In this document: one piece after another, positions 36,360 through 44,884 of the stretch
Layout of the letters: each line of letters begins with the position of its first letter
How positions within the stretch are numbered: position 1 is the first letter of the stretch
DNA from: Desulfobacteraceae bacterium
GTDB lineage: Bacteria; Desulfobacterota; Desulfobacteria; Desulfobacterales; SURF-7
Direction of reading: 5' to 3'
DNA length: 63,060 bases
Assembly (NCBI GenBank): GCA_003599865.1
Contig: QZKS01000016.1
Span: 1-63,060, forward strand
Made by a program: the position numbers and the translations under genes
Notes under the pieces: model-generated
Databases searched by the model: none
What the model was told of the DNA's origin: nothing
What the model saw: only the letters and a program-made list of their open reading frames with translations

Positions 36360-37814
36360 TCAGTCGGATTTTGTTTTTAATCGGTATTTTTTCAGGAGAC
36401 CATACAGCCTGGCCTGGCCGACCCCGGACATCTTCACTGCTTTTTGAATATCATGGTCGACCGTCTGCAAAAGGTGGGATAGATACCGGCTCTCGCCTTC
36501 TTCAATAATTTTTTGGCGGTAGGTTTTCAATGGAAGGATTTCATGATCCGTCATTGTAAAACCTGACGGTTGCTCCATAGCAAGGAAAGTTTCCTGATTT
36601 GCATTACCGATTTTTTCTTTTGCCTTGCCGCGTTTTATTTCCATATCCGCTTTTGCCTGATAGATCCTCAAACTTGCGGGCAAGTGCATCGGAAAGAGTG
36701 TAGGGTTTCCCGACTCGGTTAGAATCGCCTTTTCCAGGGTATGGTATAATTCACGGATATTTCCCGGCCATTTGTAGATTTCTAATAAATCCATAAACTC
36801 AGAAGTGAACCCTTTGACCTGCAATCGATGTCGCTCACAGATCATTGCAATGAAATGCAGCGTGATTTCCCTGACATCATGTTGTCTGTTGCGAAGCGGG
36901 GGCAGATCAACATGAAATGTTTTGATCCGAAAAAGAAGATCATTTCGAAATTCTCCTTTTTCAACCATTTTATCCAGATCTCGATTGGTCGCTGAGATCA
37001 GTCTGAAATCACATTTGATCTCCTTGCTGCTGCCGATGGGCGTAAAACAGCGCTCCTGTAATACCCGCAAAAATGTTTTCTGCGTTTCCAGCGGAAGTTC
37101 TCCGATTTCATCCAAAAAAAGCGTACCTTTGTCTGCCCTGGCAATCAAGCCGGTTCTTTCTTTTTCCGCACTGGTAAACGCTCCTTTCACATGGCCAAAA
37201 AGAACGCTTTCAATCAGTGTTTCGGGCAGTGCGGTGCAGTCTACAACGACAAATGACTTATCCGCCCTCAGACTGTTCTTATGCAGGGTCTGGGCAAAAA
37301 GCTCTTTTCCGGTGCCGGTTTCACCGGTAATTAATACATTTGCTTCTGTTTGTGCTGCCTGGGCAATAATATTCAAGGCCCCATTTAATTGAGGGCTGCG
37401 GCCGATAATTTGATTTCGTTTCAGTGCGATCGCCTGGGTTCTGGGACGCTTTTCCCGATATTGAAGCGCCCTGTTGATCTGCAAACTGATTTCATGATGT
37501 GTCGTAGGTTTTTGAATATAGCTCCACGCTCCTGACTTGATTGCCATCTCTGCGCCTTCTGCGTCACCAACAGCCGTTATAATGACAACTTCCGGTTGGG
37601 AGGGCAGTTGTTTAAACCTCGGCAGTGCTTCCAGGCCGTTGCCGTCAGGGAGGCGAACATCTAGAAAAATCAAATCAAATTCAGTTGTATCCGCAAGTTT
37701 AACCGCCTGATGAAGTGATCCTGCTACGAAGGGTATATTTTTACTCTGTTCAACATGGGCAAAAAGTAATTCCTGTATGATCGGATCATCATCAATAATC
37801 AGTATATTGGCCAT
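36360..37814 (-). CDS. Sigma-54-dependent response regulator (NtrC family)
   Basis: The 484-residue protein has a receiver (1-120) with D52 (FLDVRLPDG), an AAA+ domain (about 145-380) with Walker A GETGTGKE, Walker B LFLDEIGE, and a C-terminal Fis-type helix-turn-helix (about 445-484). The sigma-54 contact loop reads GAFTSA (211-216) instead of GAFTGA. The start at 37814 is preferred over an ATG 11 codons upstream since it opens the receiver with ANILIIDDD. Its start lies inside the end of the kinase gene, so both are co-translated; phosphorylation by that kinase is the natural reading. Confidence 0.9.
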   Translation of the reverse strand: MANILIIDDDPIIQELLFAHVEQSKNIPFVAGSLHQAVKLADTTEFDLIFLDVRLPDGNGLEALPRFKQLPSQPEVVIITAVGDAEGAEMAIKSGAWSYIQKPTTHHEISLQINRALQYREKRPRTQAIALKRNQIIGRSPQLNGALNIIAQAAQTEANVLITGETGTGKELFAQTLHKNSLRADKSFVVVDCTALPETLIESVLFGHVKGAFTSAEKERTGLIARADKGTLFLDEIGELPLETQKTFLRVLQERCFTPIGSSKEIKCDFRLISATNRDLDKMVEKGEFRNDLLFRIKTFHVDLPPLRNRQHDVREITLHFIAMICERHRLQVKGFTSEFMDLLEIYKWPGNIRELYHTLEKAILTESGNPTLFPMHLPASLRIYQAKADMEIKRGKAKEKIGNANQETFLAMEQPSGFTMTDHEILPLKTYRQKIIEEGESRYLSHLLQTVDHDIQKAVKMSGVGQARLYGLLKKYRLKTKSD

Positions 37815-40800
37815 CGTTTCCTTTCTCGCTCTTTTCATCCAGCACATTTCGAATGGCAGCGGATAGTTCTTTTCTCAATAAGGGTTTTTTTAATATCAGG
37901 GAAATTCCACTTCGTTCCATGCTTGTCCGAATAATATTTTCGCTGAAACCCGTACACAGAATTATGGGTAGCCGGCGTATCTCCATAATCTTTTCAGCCA
38001 ATTCCAAACCGGTCATTCCGGGCATTGTCTGGTCCGTGACTACCAGATCAAACTGATCCGAATGGTTTGAAAAAAAGGCCAATGCGTCAAGGCTGCTGCT
38101 GAATCCCGTTACGGTATACCCGACTTCGGTTAACATGCTTTCCGTCATTTCCGTTAAAGCGCTCTCATCGTCTACAAATAAAATGCGTTCGGTGCCGCCA
38201 ATAATTTTTTCAGTATAGGAGACGACTTCTACAAAATCCCCCTCATTCGGCGGCAGGTATATGGAGAAAACAGAACCTTCTCCCTTCCGACTCTCAATCT
38301 GAATACCGCCACAGTGCGAATTAATGATTCCCAATGACACCGCCAGGCCAAGTCCGGTTCCCTCCCCCTGTCCTTTGGTTGTAAAATATGGATCAAATAT
38401 TTTATTGAGATTACCCGTTTCAATACCATGGCCGGTATCTGATATTCTGATGCAGACATATCTTCCGGGAGGCAGATTTTTGCTGTGACATCTGATCTCA
38501 CAATCGGCTACTACCATATCCAGCGAAAGAGATAAGACCCCCTGGTTGAACTGCTGCATGGCGTGATATGCATTGGTGCATAGATTCATCAGGACCTGAT
38601 GAATTTGTGTGGCATCGGCATGCACCCTGGAAACGGATGCAGAAATTTTCAAACGGATTTCAAAATTTGACGGCACCGTGGCTTTTAATAATTTTGTTAC
38701 CTCCTTTACCAGGCTTTTTAAATCAAGCGGTCCCATGGCGATTTTCGATTGACGACTGAATTGAAGGATCTGCTGCACCATGTATTTGGCCCGGTTCCCC
38801 GCTTCCAGTACATGCTCCATACTTTTTTTTGCCTTTTCGGGCTCTGATTGGAGTTGTGCTATTGCCATTTCACTAAAGCCGAGAATCCCCCAAAGCACAT
38901 TGTTAAAATCATGTGCAATCCCGGCGGCAAGCGTTCCCACTGCTTCCAGTTTCTGCGTTTGCAGAAGCTGATTCTGAAGGCTCTTCGTTTCTGTGACATC
39001 ATACCCTAAGGACAGAACCTCCAGTCGATTTTTTCCTTTATCCGTCAATCGGCAGACATGCCATGAAATGGTCTTGGTTTTTCCGTCACGGCACTGGATT
39101 GTTGTTTCCTCATTCTGTATGGATATACCCGTTCTGGTGACCTCTGCAAATTTTTGACCGATACGGTTTCTATACGTTTCATCCGGATACGCCCATTTCC
39201 ATATGATATTATTACCGACCACATGTTTGCGGTTATATCCGCTGATTTCTTCCGCCGCCTTATTCCATAAAATCACATTGCCTGTTTCGTCATTGACCGA
39301 CAGCCATACCATGGCATTATCAATAATACTCTCCTGAAACTGATTGAGGCTATACATGGCCTCCTCTGCCTGGATGCGCTGATTGATATCCGTAAATACA
39401 ACCACACCAAATAGAATCCGGCCATTATTATCCAGCACCGGGCAAGCGTTGACCTCAATCCAGATGCGCGTTTTATCGGATTTTTCAATTACAAAGGTTT
39501 TGTTGGATGTCACGACGCCTTGTGTGAAAGCCTTTCGCAACGGCTGATCTTCAGGATTCACCACCTGACCGTTACTGTCCAGAATACGCCAGGCAGGCTG
39601 CAGCCGTTGACTGTAATCAGCGTCCAGAATTTTTTTTGTCTCTCCCAGCATTTCCAATGCCGCCTGGTTGACATGCAGAAGATTACCATTGGCTGCATCG
39701 GCGATCATAATACCCGCAGGAGATTGTTCGATGGCGGTATTAAAAAGAGAGGCTGCTTGCTCTTTCTCCGCAGCTCTCTTTTTGTAGTCTGTGATATCCC
39801 GACAGACAGCCATTAACAAATCTCTGCCCAACAGATTGATTTTTTTCAATACCACATCTGTATAGACCAGCTCACCCTCATGGCTTTGATAGGTCCATTC
39901 AAAATGCTGTGGTTTATTATCGGCAGCCAGATTGATATACCGGCTGCCAGCGGTCCTGGATAATAAACCATGGCTTTGAAATTCAGGAGAAAAATCGACT
40001 ATCGTCTTCCCTGAGATAGCAGGTCTGTCTGCATGGAATAGATCCAGAGCACGGGCGTTGCAGTCTACAATCCCATTATTTTCCATTAACAGTATGATAT
40101 CATTGGTTGAGTCAAAAAGAGTGCGGTATTTGGTTTCGCTTTCCTGCAGATCCAATATTGCTTTTTTCTTTTCAGAAATATCACGGACAATACCCACAGC
40201 ATGCCATTCATCATCGAAATTCAGGGCGGAAACACTCAGTTCGATGGGGATTTCTTTTCGATCTTTATGCAACGCATTCAATTCCAGGGTATTACCAACC
40301 ACGACCCCGACTCCATCTTTTGGAAACCGGCTGATCACAGCCGAATATTTTGAATATTGATCCGCTGGAGCCAAAAGCCGATGAAGATCCTTCCCCAAAA
40401 TTTCATCCGCATGGTAACCGAATATCTGCTCTGCGGCCTTATTCCAAAAAGAAACAAGGCCTTCCGGATTAATCATAATAATGCCATCATTTGCGCTGGA
40501 GCTGATCCCTCGAAATTTTGCCTCACTGTGCTGCAGGGCTTCCATGACCAACTGTTTCTCATTCGTAGCAGCAAGGCCAATCCAGGCAAGATATCCGCTT
40601 AAGAATGCTGCCAGTATAAAAACACCCAGACCGACAACGGTTAACATTTTTGTCAGCTTGGCAATTTCAATCTCGACATCATCATAATACAGGCCGGAAC
40701 CAATAACCCATCCCCATGGTTTGAATAAAGTGACATACGATATTTTGGGGATTATCCGATTCAGATCATCCTGATGCTGCCATGAATACTCCACAAAGCC

Positions 40801-41214
40801 GCCACCTGGTTTCCCGGCTTCTTGAACAATTTCAACGAAAATTTTTTTTCCATTTATATCGGTAAAATTGGCAATGTCCTGACCATTCAAATCTGAACGA
40901 TAAGGGTGCATGATCATGCGCGGCGCAAGGTCGTTGATCCAAAAATAATCTTTTATTTCAGATCCATATCGAACATTCTGGATACGCTTCAGTGCTCTCT
41001 TCCGGGCGGTGTCCAGATCAATAATTCCATTGTCCACATCTTCCTGATACGTTTTTAAAAGCTCGACAATTGTCTGAACCAATTCCCGCGTCATTTCTCG
41101 CTTTTCGGCCATGATGCTGTCTTCCATTCTCGGCAAAATAAGAAAGAATACGGTAGCACCGAATAGCGCAACACTCATAAACGCCGGCAGAGCGAATTGA
41201 AAGAATTTACGCAA
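37792..41214 (-). CDS. Membrane hybrid histidine kinase (sCache_2, four PAS, receiver)
   Basis: The 1140-residue protein has a membrane helix (about 8-28), a periplasmic sCache_2-type sensor (about 35-185, with YGSEIKDYFWINDLAPRMI), a second helix (about 192-212), four PAS domains (about 230-735), a histidine kinase core with H768 (AHDFNN) and a C-terminal receiver with D1061. The ATPase shows GTGLGLAVSLG. It probably passes phosphate to the coupled NtrC-type regulator. sCache sensors bind small organic molecules; the four PAS domains could sense redox or haem. The 345 bases upstream (41215-41559) carry its promoter. Confidence 0.9.
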   Translation of the reverse strand: MRKFFQFALPAFMSVALFGATVFFLILPRMEDSIMAEKREMTRELVQTIVELLKTYQEDVDNGIIDLDTARKRALKRIQNVRYGSEIKDYFWINDLAPRMIMHPYRSDLNGQDIANFTDINGKKIFVEIVQEAGKPGGGFVEYSWQHQDDLNRIIPKISYVTLFKPWGWVIGSGLYYDDVEIEIAKLTKMLTVVGLGVFILAAFLSGYLAWIGLAATNEKQLVMEALQHSEAKFRGISSSANDGIIMINPEGLVSFWNKAAEQIFGYHADEILGKDLHRLLAPADQYSKYSAVISRFPKDGVGVVVGNTLELNALHKDRKEIPIELSVSALNFDDEWHAVGIVRDISEKKKAILDLQESETKYRTLFDSTNDIILLMENNGIVDCNARALDLFHADRPAISGKTIVDFSPEFQSHGLLSRTAGSRYINLAADNKPQHFEWTYQSHEGELVYTDVVLKKINLLGRDLLMAVCRDITDYKKRAAEKEQAASLFNTAIEQSPAGIMIADAANGNLLHVNQAALEMLGETKKILDADYSQRLQPAWRILDSNGQVVNPEDQPLRKAFTQGVVTSNKTFVIEKSDKTRIWIEVNACPVLDNNGRILFGVVVFTDINQRIQAEEAMYSLNQFQESIIDNAMVWLSVNDETGNVILWNKAAEEISGYNRKHVVGNNIIWKWAYPDETYRNRIGQKFAEVTRTGISIQNEETTIQCRDGKTKTISWHVCRLTDKGKNRLEVLSLGYDVTETKSLQNQLLQTQKLEAVGTLAAGIAHDFNNVLWGILGFSEMAIAQLQSEPEKAKKSMEHVLEAGNRAKYMVQQILQFSRQSKIAMGPLDLKSLVKEVTKLLKATVPSNFEIRLKISASVSRVHADATQIHQVLMNLCTNAYHAMQQFNQGVLSLSLDMVVADCEIRCHSKNLPPGRYVCIRISDTGHGIETGNLNKIFDPYFTTKGQGEGTGLGLAVSLGIINSHCGGIQIESRKGEGSVFSIYLPPNEGDFVEVVSYTEKIIGGTERILFVDDESALTEMTESMLTEVGYTVTGFSSSLDALAFFSNHSDQFDLVVTDQTMPGMTGLELAEKIMEIRRLPIILCTGFSENIIRTSMERSGISLILKKPLLRKELSAAIRNVLDEKSEKGNDGQYTDY

Positions 41215-41335
41215 GGCTTGTTACCTGTTTTTAATGCAAATATATGATTATTATGGTTATTGTATCTTGATGTATCGTTTTTTCAGCAGTTTGGTGATCC
41301 CGACATGAACTGTGGATTTTGCTATTTTCGCTGAT

Positions 41336-41350
41336 GATTGACTGTCAATC
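41336..41350. promoter_or_regulatory. 15-base perfect palindrome upstream of the hybrid kinase
   Basis: GATTGACTGTCAATC is a perfect 7-bp inverted repeat around one base, in the gap between the hybrid kinase and the third GANC gene. It overlaps a TTGACA on the minus strand and could be an operator for the kinase promoter. No regulator gene was tied to it. Confidence 0.3.
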
Positions 41351-41514
41351 TTATATCACTATTAAGCCAAGGATGTAAAGCCGGAATCTTTCGTCGATCA
41401 TAGCATTTTCAGGTTTCGATTTGATGTCCGGCATATGCGGCCGCAGCGAATGAATATAGAGATTCAGCGGTTATGTGTTTGCCGAGCCGGAGAATGTCAG
41501 TCAATCCTGATGTG

Positions 41515-41551
41515 ATCAAGGCAGGGCGCTGCCTGCTCACCCTGCCTTGAT
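41515..41551 (-). terminator. Perfect 12-bp hairpin after GANC copy 3
   Basis: ATCAAGGCAGGG (41515-41526) pairs perfectly with CCCTGCCTTGAT (41540-41551), loop 13. It lies 8 bases after the stop of the GANC copy 3 gene. No U-run follows on the minus strand, so it may stabilise the RNA end or terminate weakly. The remaining sequence of the gap 41215-41559 shows no gene. Confidence 0.55.
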
Positions 41552-41559
41552 TGGAAGGT

Positions 41560-41955
41560 TTAGTTACGGTTCATTTTTTTGGTAATTTCCGACCAGTTCC
41601 AAACGGATTGAAAATCACTTCCGCTTTTGACCGAAAGATCATTGACCACGATGGAATGCCCTTTTGCTTCACCTTTGATCCGGATATCCTTATTGACGTA
41701 TTTCACCTTCAGCGATCTGTTGATATTGGGCAGAAAATAATACTCGCCATCCGGAGTGAGAAGCACAAAATCATTTTCCAGGGCAACATGCGGATCCTGG
41801 TTGTTTATGGGGCAAGTGGTCTCATGAACCACACAGTTGGCACCCTGAATCGTTCCCTCAAAAGTACCCAGGCTTTTTCCAAAAACGCCGCCGGAAAAAA
41901 CAAGTAATAACGATGCCATGACAATGGCTGATTTTATAGTCAGATTTTTATTCAT
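41560..41955 (-). CDS. Small exported GANC-x6-CP family protein, copy 3
   Basis: The 131-residue protein has a signal peptide (about 1-27) and the same core as copy 2: GANC-x6-CP (C41, C48), DPHVALENDFVL, YYFLPN, YVNKDIRIKG and a C-terminal VWNWSEITKKM. The start at 41955 follows AAGGAG by 7 bases; a longer frame begins 11 codons upstream without such a site. An imperfect 8-bp hairpin (42013-42037) lies in the leader. It is divergent from an ECF sigma operon, while copies 1 and 2 lie beside a metal efflux operon. Function unknown; periplasmic metal or redox handling is inferred. Confidence 0.8.
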   Translation of the reverse strand: MNKNLTIKSAIVMASLLLVFSGGVFGKSLGTFEGTIQGANCVVHETTCPINNQDPHVALENDFVLLTPDGEYYFLPNINRSLKVKYVNKDIRIKGEAKGHSIVVNDLSVKSGSDFQSVWNWSEITKKMNRN

Positions 41956-42075
41956 TTTCTTTCTCCTTATATCTGGTAGAATAAACAATATTTCGTTTTT
42001 GAATACGCGAAAGGGCTCACTTCATTTCCGTAAGCCCGTATTGCGTTGTTCTTATCTGTTAGATCATCGAATCCG

Positions 42076-42129
42076 GTTTTTTATTCCATTTTTTTTTAAA
42101 AAAAAGAGGGGGCCAAAAAAAAGGGAATA
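42076..42129. other. A/T-homopolymer palindromic stretch
   Basis: Runs of T and A around GGGGGCC, flanked by TTATTCC and GGAATAA, form a large AT-rich inverted structure between the third GANC gene and the ECF sigma gene. It could hold promoters or an intrinsic bend for either direction. The wider gap 41956-42254 carries no clear gene. Confidence 0.4.
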
Positions 42130-42254
42130 ATGTAACCCGCTCGATTCTCTTATTGATAGAACAGAAGAAAATGGGTTTGTTTTCAGTCTGTACCGGAAGG
42201 TATTGATCCAAACCGGAAGCGGATATATGAAAAGGCCCCGGAGGAGGTGACCAA

Positions 42255-42848
42255 TTGTTTTTATTCCGAAAAGACAAGCAGAAGCCATTTCATGAACGGA
42301 TGAATCCTCACATTGGTTTTTTATACAATGTGGCGCTGAAGTATTCGGGAAATCCCTATGATGCAGAAGACATGGTTCAGGAAACCCTGTTTATTGCACT
42401 GAAAAAAATAAGCCAGTTGAAAGATGAGGCAAAGATAAAAGGGTGGTTGTTTCGGATCTTACGAAATGTGTTTCTGAACGAGATCCGGATATCCGGTCAG
42501 CAGCGGAGGCTGGCATCCGATCCAAAAGACGACTATCTGACGATCCTATCGGAAGCTTCGGAAACCATGGATATTCATGAACTCATGGAAAAAAAGCAGG
42601 ATCATCTGTTTCTTCAGCAGGTACTGGACCGGCTTCCGGAAAAATACAAATCCCCGCTTATTCTTCATTTCATGGAAGATCTGTCATATAAGGAAATCGC
42701 CGAGTATCTGGATCTGCCTGTCGGAACCGTCATGTCCAGGCTGTCCAGGGCCAGAACGGTTCTGAAAAAAGAACTGCTGAAAAGCTCCCGCAAGGGTGAA
42801 ACCATCGGAAATGTGATTGCATTGCAAGACTTTAAAAATAACAGGTGA
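42255..42848 (+). CDS. ECF RNA polymerase sigma factor
   Basis: The 197-residue protein has sigma-70 region 2 (about 16-85, YNVALKYSGNPYDAEDMVQETLF) and region 4 (about 115-175, LPEKYKSPLILHFMEDLSYKEIAEYL and VGTVMSRLSRAR). The start is a TTG at 42255, chosen for the near-perfect AGGAGGTGA four bases upstream; an ATG at 42300 lacks one. It overlaps the anti-sigma gene by one base. ECF sigmas respond to envelope signals; the target may include the divergent GANC gene, but no -35/-10 match was confirmed. Confidence 0.9.
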   Translation: MFLFRKDKQKPFHERMNPHIGFLYNVALKYSGNPYDAEDMVQETLFIALKKISQLKDEAKIKGWLFRILRNVFLNEIRISGQQRRLASDPKDDYLTILSEASETMDIHELMEKKQDHLFLQQVLDRLPEKYKSPLILHFMEDLSYKEIAEYLDLPVGTVMSRLSRARTVLKKELLKSSRKGETIGNVIALQDFKNNR

Positions 42849-43552
42849 TGATGATGAAGTGTGAAGAATTTAAAAATCGGCTTGTTGCCCCGGATCTGTC
42901 GGAAACAAATGACGGACACCTCAAAAAACACATGGAGAATTGTGGTCCCTGCACAAAGCTGTATCAACTGGATTGTGCGATGGAAGACACCATCAAAACC
43001 GGATTTCGGAAAGTCGCGCCCCCGGAAACCTTGTTCAAGTGCCTGGAGACGGATCCTGCTTCCGACGGCAGGCAGCGGACCGGAATGAGAAAAATGACGC
43101 CGAGGCTTTGGAGCAGGCTGATTCCTGTCATGGCGGCGGCTGCCATGATCATACTGGCACTTCATTCTTTTGCCTGGAAAGATACCGGAGCCGAGGAAAT
43201 GGGGATGCTGGCGATTGAACATCACATGAATGACATGCCGATGGCGTTCCGCGCCGGTGAGATTGAAAATGTTCCGGAATGGTTTCAGAAAAATGCAGGA
43301 TTCCGCATCAAAATACCTTCTGTAATCGATCAGGATTTTCGATTGATCGGCGGACGGAAATGCCATCTCGGCAAAAAGAATGCCGCTTTTCTGTGCTATG
43401 AAAAGGATGGAAAACGGTTTTCCCTTCTTATCGCGGATTCAAAGGATGCGGATTTGAAAATGGATCAAAACAGGGTCTATCAATTTACAAACAATCAAAG
43501 CATGGCAAAATTATGGAAAGATACGGATCTGCTGTATGCGTTTGTGGAATAG
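42848..43552 (+). CDS. Zinc-finger anti-sigma factor
   Basis: The 234-residue protein has a ZAS motif HMENCGPC (His-x3-Cys-x2-Cys, about 28-35), a membrane helix (about 97-115) and a C-terminal periplasmic domain of about 115 residues with few motifs. Such proteins hold the ECF sigma at the membrane until signal-triggered release. Four in-frame starts (GTG 42845 and ATGs at 42848, 42851, 42854) compete; the AGGTGA at 42843-42848 best supports 42854, while 42848 overlaps the sigma stop. Its coupling to the sigma gene fixes the pair. Confidence 0.82.
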   Translation: MMMKCEEFKNRLVAPDLSETNDGHLKKHMENCGPCTKLYQLDCAMEDTIKTGFRKVAPPETLFKCLETDPASDGRQRTGMRKMTPRLWSRLIPVMAAAAMIILALHSFAWKDTGAEEMGMLAIEHHMNDMPMAFRAGEIENVPEWFQKNAGFRIKIPSVIDQDFRLIGGRKCHLGKKNAAFLCYEKDGKRFSLLIADSKDADLKMDQNRVYQFTNNQSMAKLWKDTDLLYAFVE

Positions 43553-43576
43553 TCTGCGGGTTCATGACGGCAAAGC

Positions 43577-44815
43577 CTATGGCGAAATCGGCAGGAGAAA
43601 GGTAAAACAGCTCCCCTTTTTCCCGTCACTTTCCACATAAATTTTTCCCTGATGGGCTTCAACCGCCAGTTTGCAGAACGTCAGGCCAAGGCCGGTAGTA
43701 TAGGTTCTTCCATCTCTTTTCTTGCTGACCTGTATATATTTTTCGAAAATCGCCTCTTTATATTCCGGCGGCACGCCGGGACCATTATCCAGTACATATA
43801 TCTGTAAAAACTCTCCATCCGTATAGCGGCAACCCAGTTTAATGGTTTCGCCGGACGGCGAATGATCAATGGCATTGGTCAGAAGATTCTGCAATACCCG
43901 CATAAGCAGCTCCCGATCTCCTTCAATATTGATTTTGCCGGTATCTGCATTCACTTGCGGAACAAGGTTTATTTTTTTGATTCCGGCCAGTCCATGGATT
44001 CGTGATACGGCCTCGACAATCAGATCGTCCGGTTTCAACTTTTCAGCGACAATGGGAACTTTCCCTTCTTCCAGCCTTGCGATATCCAGAAGATCCGCGA
44101 CCATTCGATACAATGTGTCGCTGGCGGACTGGGCTGAATTGATATAGTCCAGATTTTCCTCGTCCTTCACCGTGTAGGTCAGGATATCCAGATTGGCGAT
44201 GACTTCGGAAATCGGTCCCTTTAAATCATGAACCAGCATATTGAACAATTCGGTCCGAAGCTTTTCCAGTTTTTGAAGTTCCGTGTTCTTTTTTTTCAAT
44301 TCATGTTTGCTTTTTCTCAGGGACTCCGTCAGCCGATGATTTTCAAGAGCACCCAGAATCTGGCTTGCGATCAGCACGAACCCTTCCTGCTCCTCCTGTG
44401 AAAACAGATCCGTCCCGATTTTTTCCGTAATACTGATCACGCCGACCGCGCGGTTGTCGACCAGCACGGGTGCAATCAGAAATGCATCTTTACGGTAATT
44501 GTCAAAACGGTTGCACGGATGATTTTTATCATCATGATCTTTTACATACAGGGTTTTTTTATTTTTGATCACCCATGCCGACGGGCTTTCACCGTCAATG
44601 GGGATCTTGTGTCCAACCAGTCCGGGAATCGTCGATGCAGCGACTTCCAGATATTTATTTCCCTTTTTCAGTATGATGGAAGCCCTTCCGGTATTCATGC
44701 AGCCGGCAATCTCATGAATGATCAGATGCAGTTTTGTCTGAAAATCTTTTTGTTTTTGATTGGATATCCGGGATATTTTCAGCAGCGCATTTAATATGGT
44801 CTGATTTTCACTCAT
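43577..44815 (-). CDS. GAF-domain sensor histidine kinase
   Basis: The 412-residue cytosolic protein has an N-terminal GAF domain (about 20-160), a coiled coil (about 165-195), a dimerisation region with the catalytic His in MLVHDLKGPISE (about residue 202) and an ATPase domain with YVLDNGPGVP and TGLGLTFCK. No membrane segment is seen. Its target is probably the REC-TPR protein just upstream (44885-46036), also leftward, though 69 bases separate them. It converges with the anti-sigma gene, ending 24 bases from it. Confidence 0.88.
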   Translation of the reverse strand: MSENQTILNALLKISRISNQKQKDFQTKLHLIIHEIAGCMNTGRASIILKKGNKYLEVAASTIPGLVGHKIPIDGESPSAWVIKNKKTLYVKDHDDKNHPCNRFDNYRKDAFLIAPVLVDNRAVGVISITEKIGTDLFSQEEQEGFVLIASQILGALENHRLTESLRKSKHELKKKNTELQKLEKLRTELFNMLVHDLKGPISEVIANLDILTYTVKDEENLDYINSAQSASDTLYRMVADLLDIARLEEGKVPIVAEKLKPDDLIVEAVSRIHGLAGIKKINLVPQVNADTGKINIEGDRELLMRVLQNLLTNAIDHSPSGETIKLGCRYTDGEFLQIYVLDNGPGVPPEYKEAIFEKYIQVSKKRDGRTYTTGLGLTFCKLAVEAHQGKIYVESDGKKGSCFTFLLPISP

Positions 44816-44884
44816 CGTTCCCCGCAGAAATGTTTTTGGTTTGATGTCATGTCAAAAGAGGATTTGTCTTGAAGATGCCCGAAT

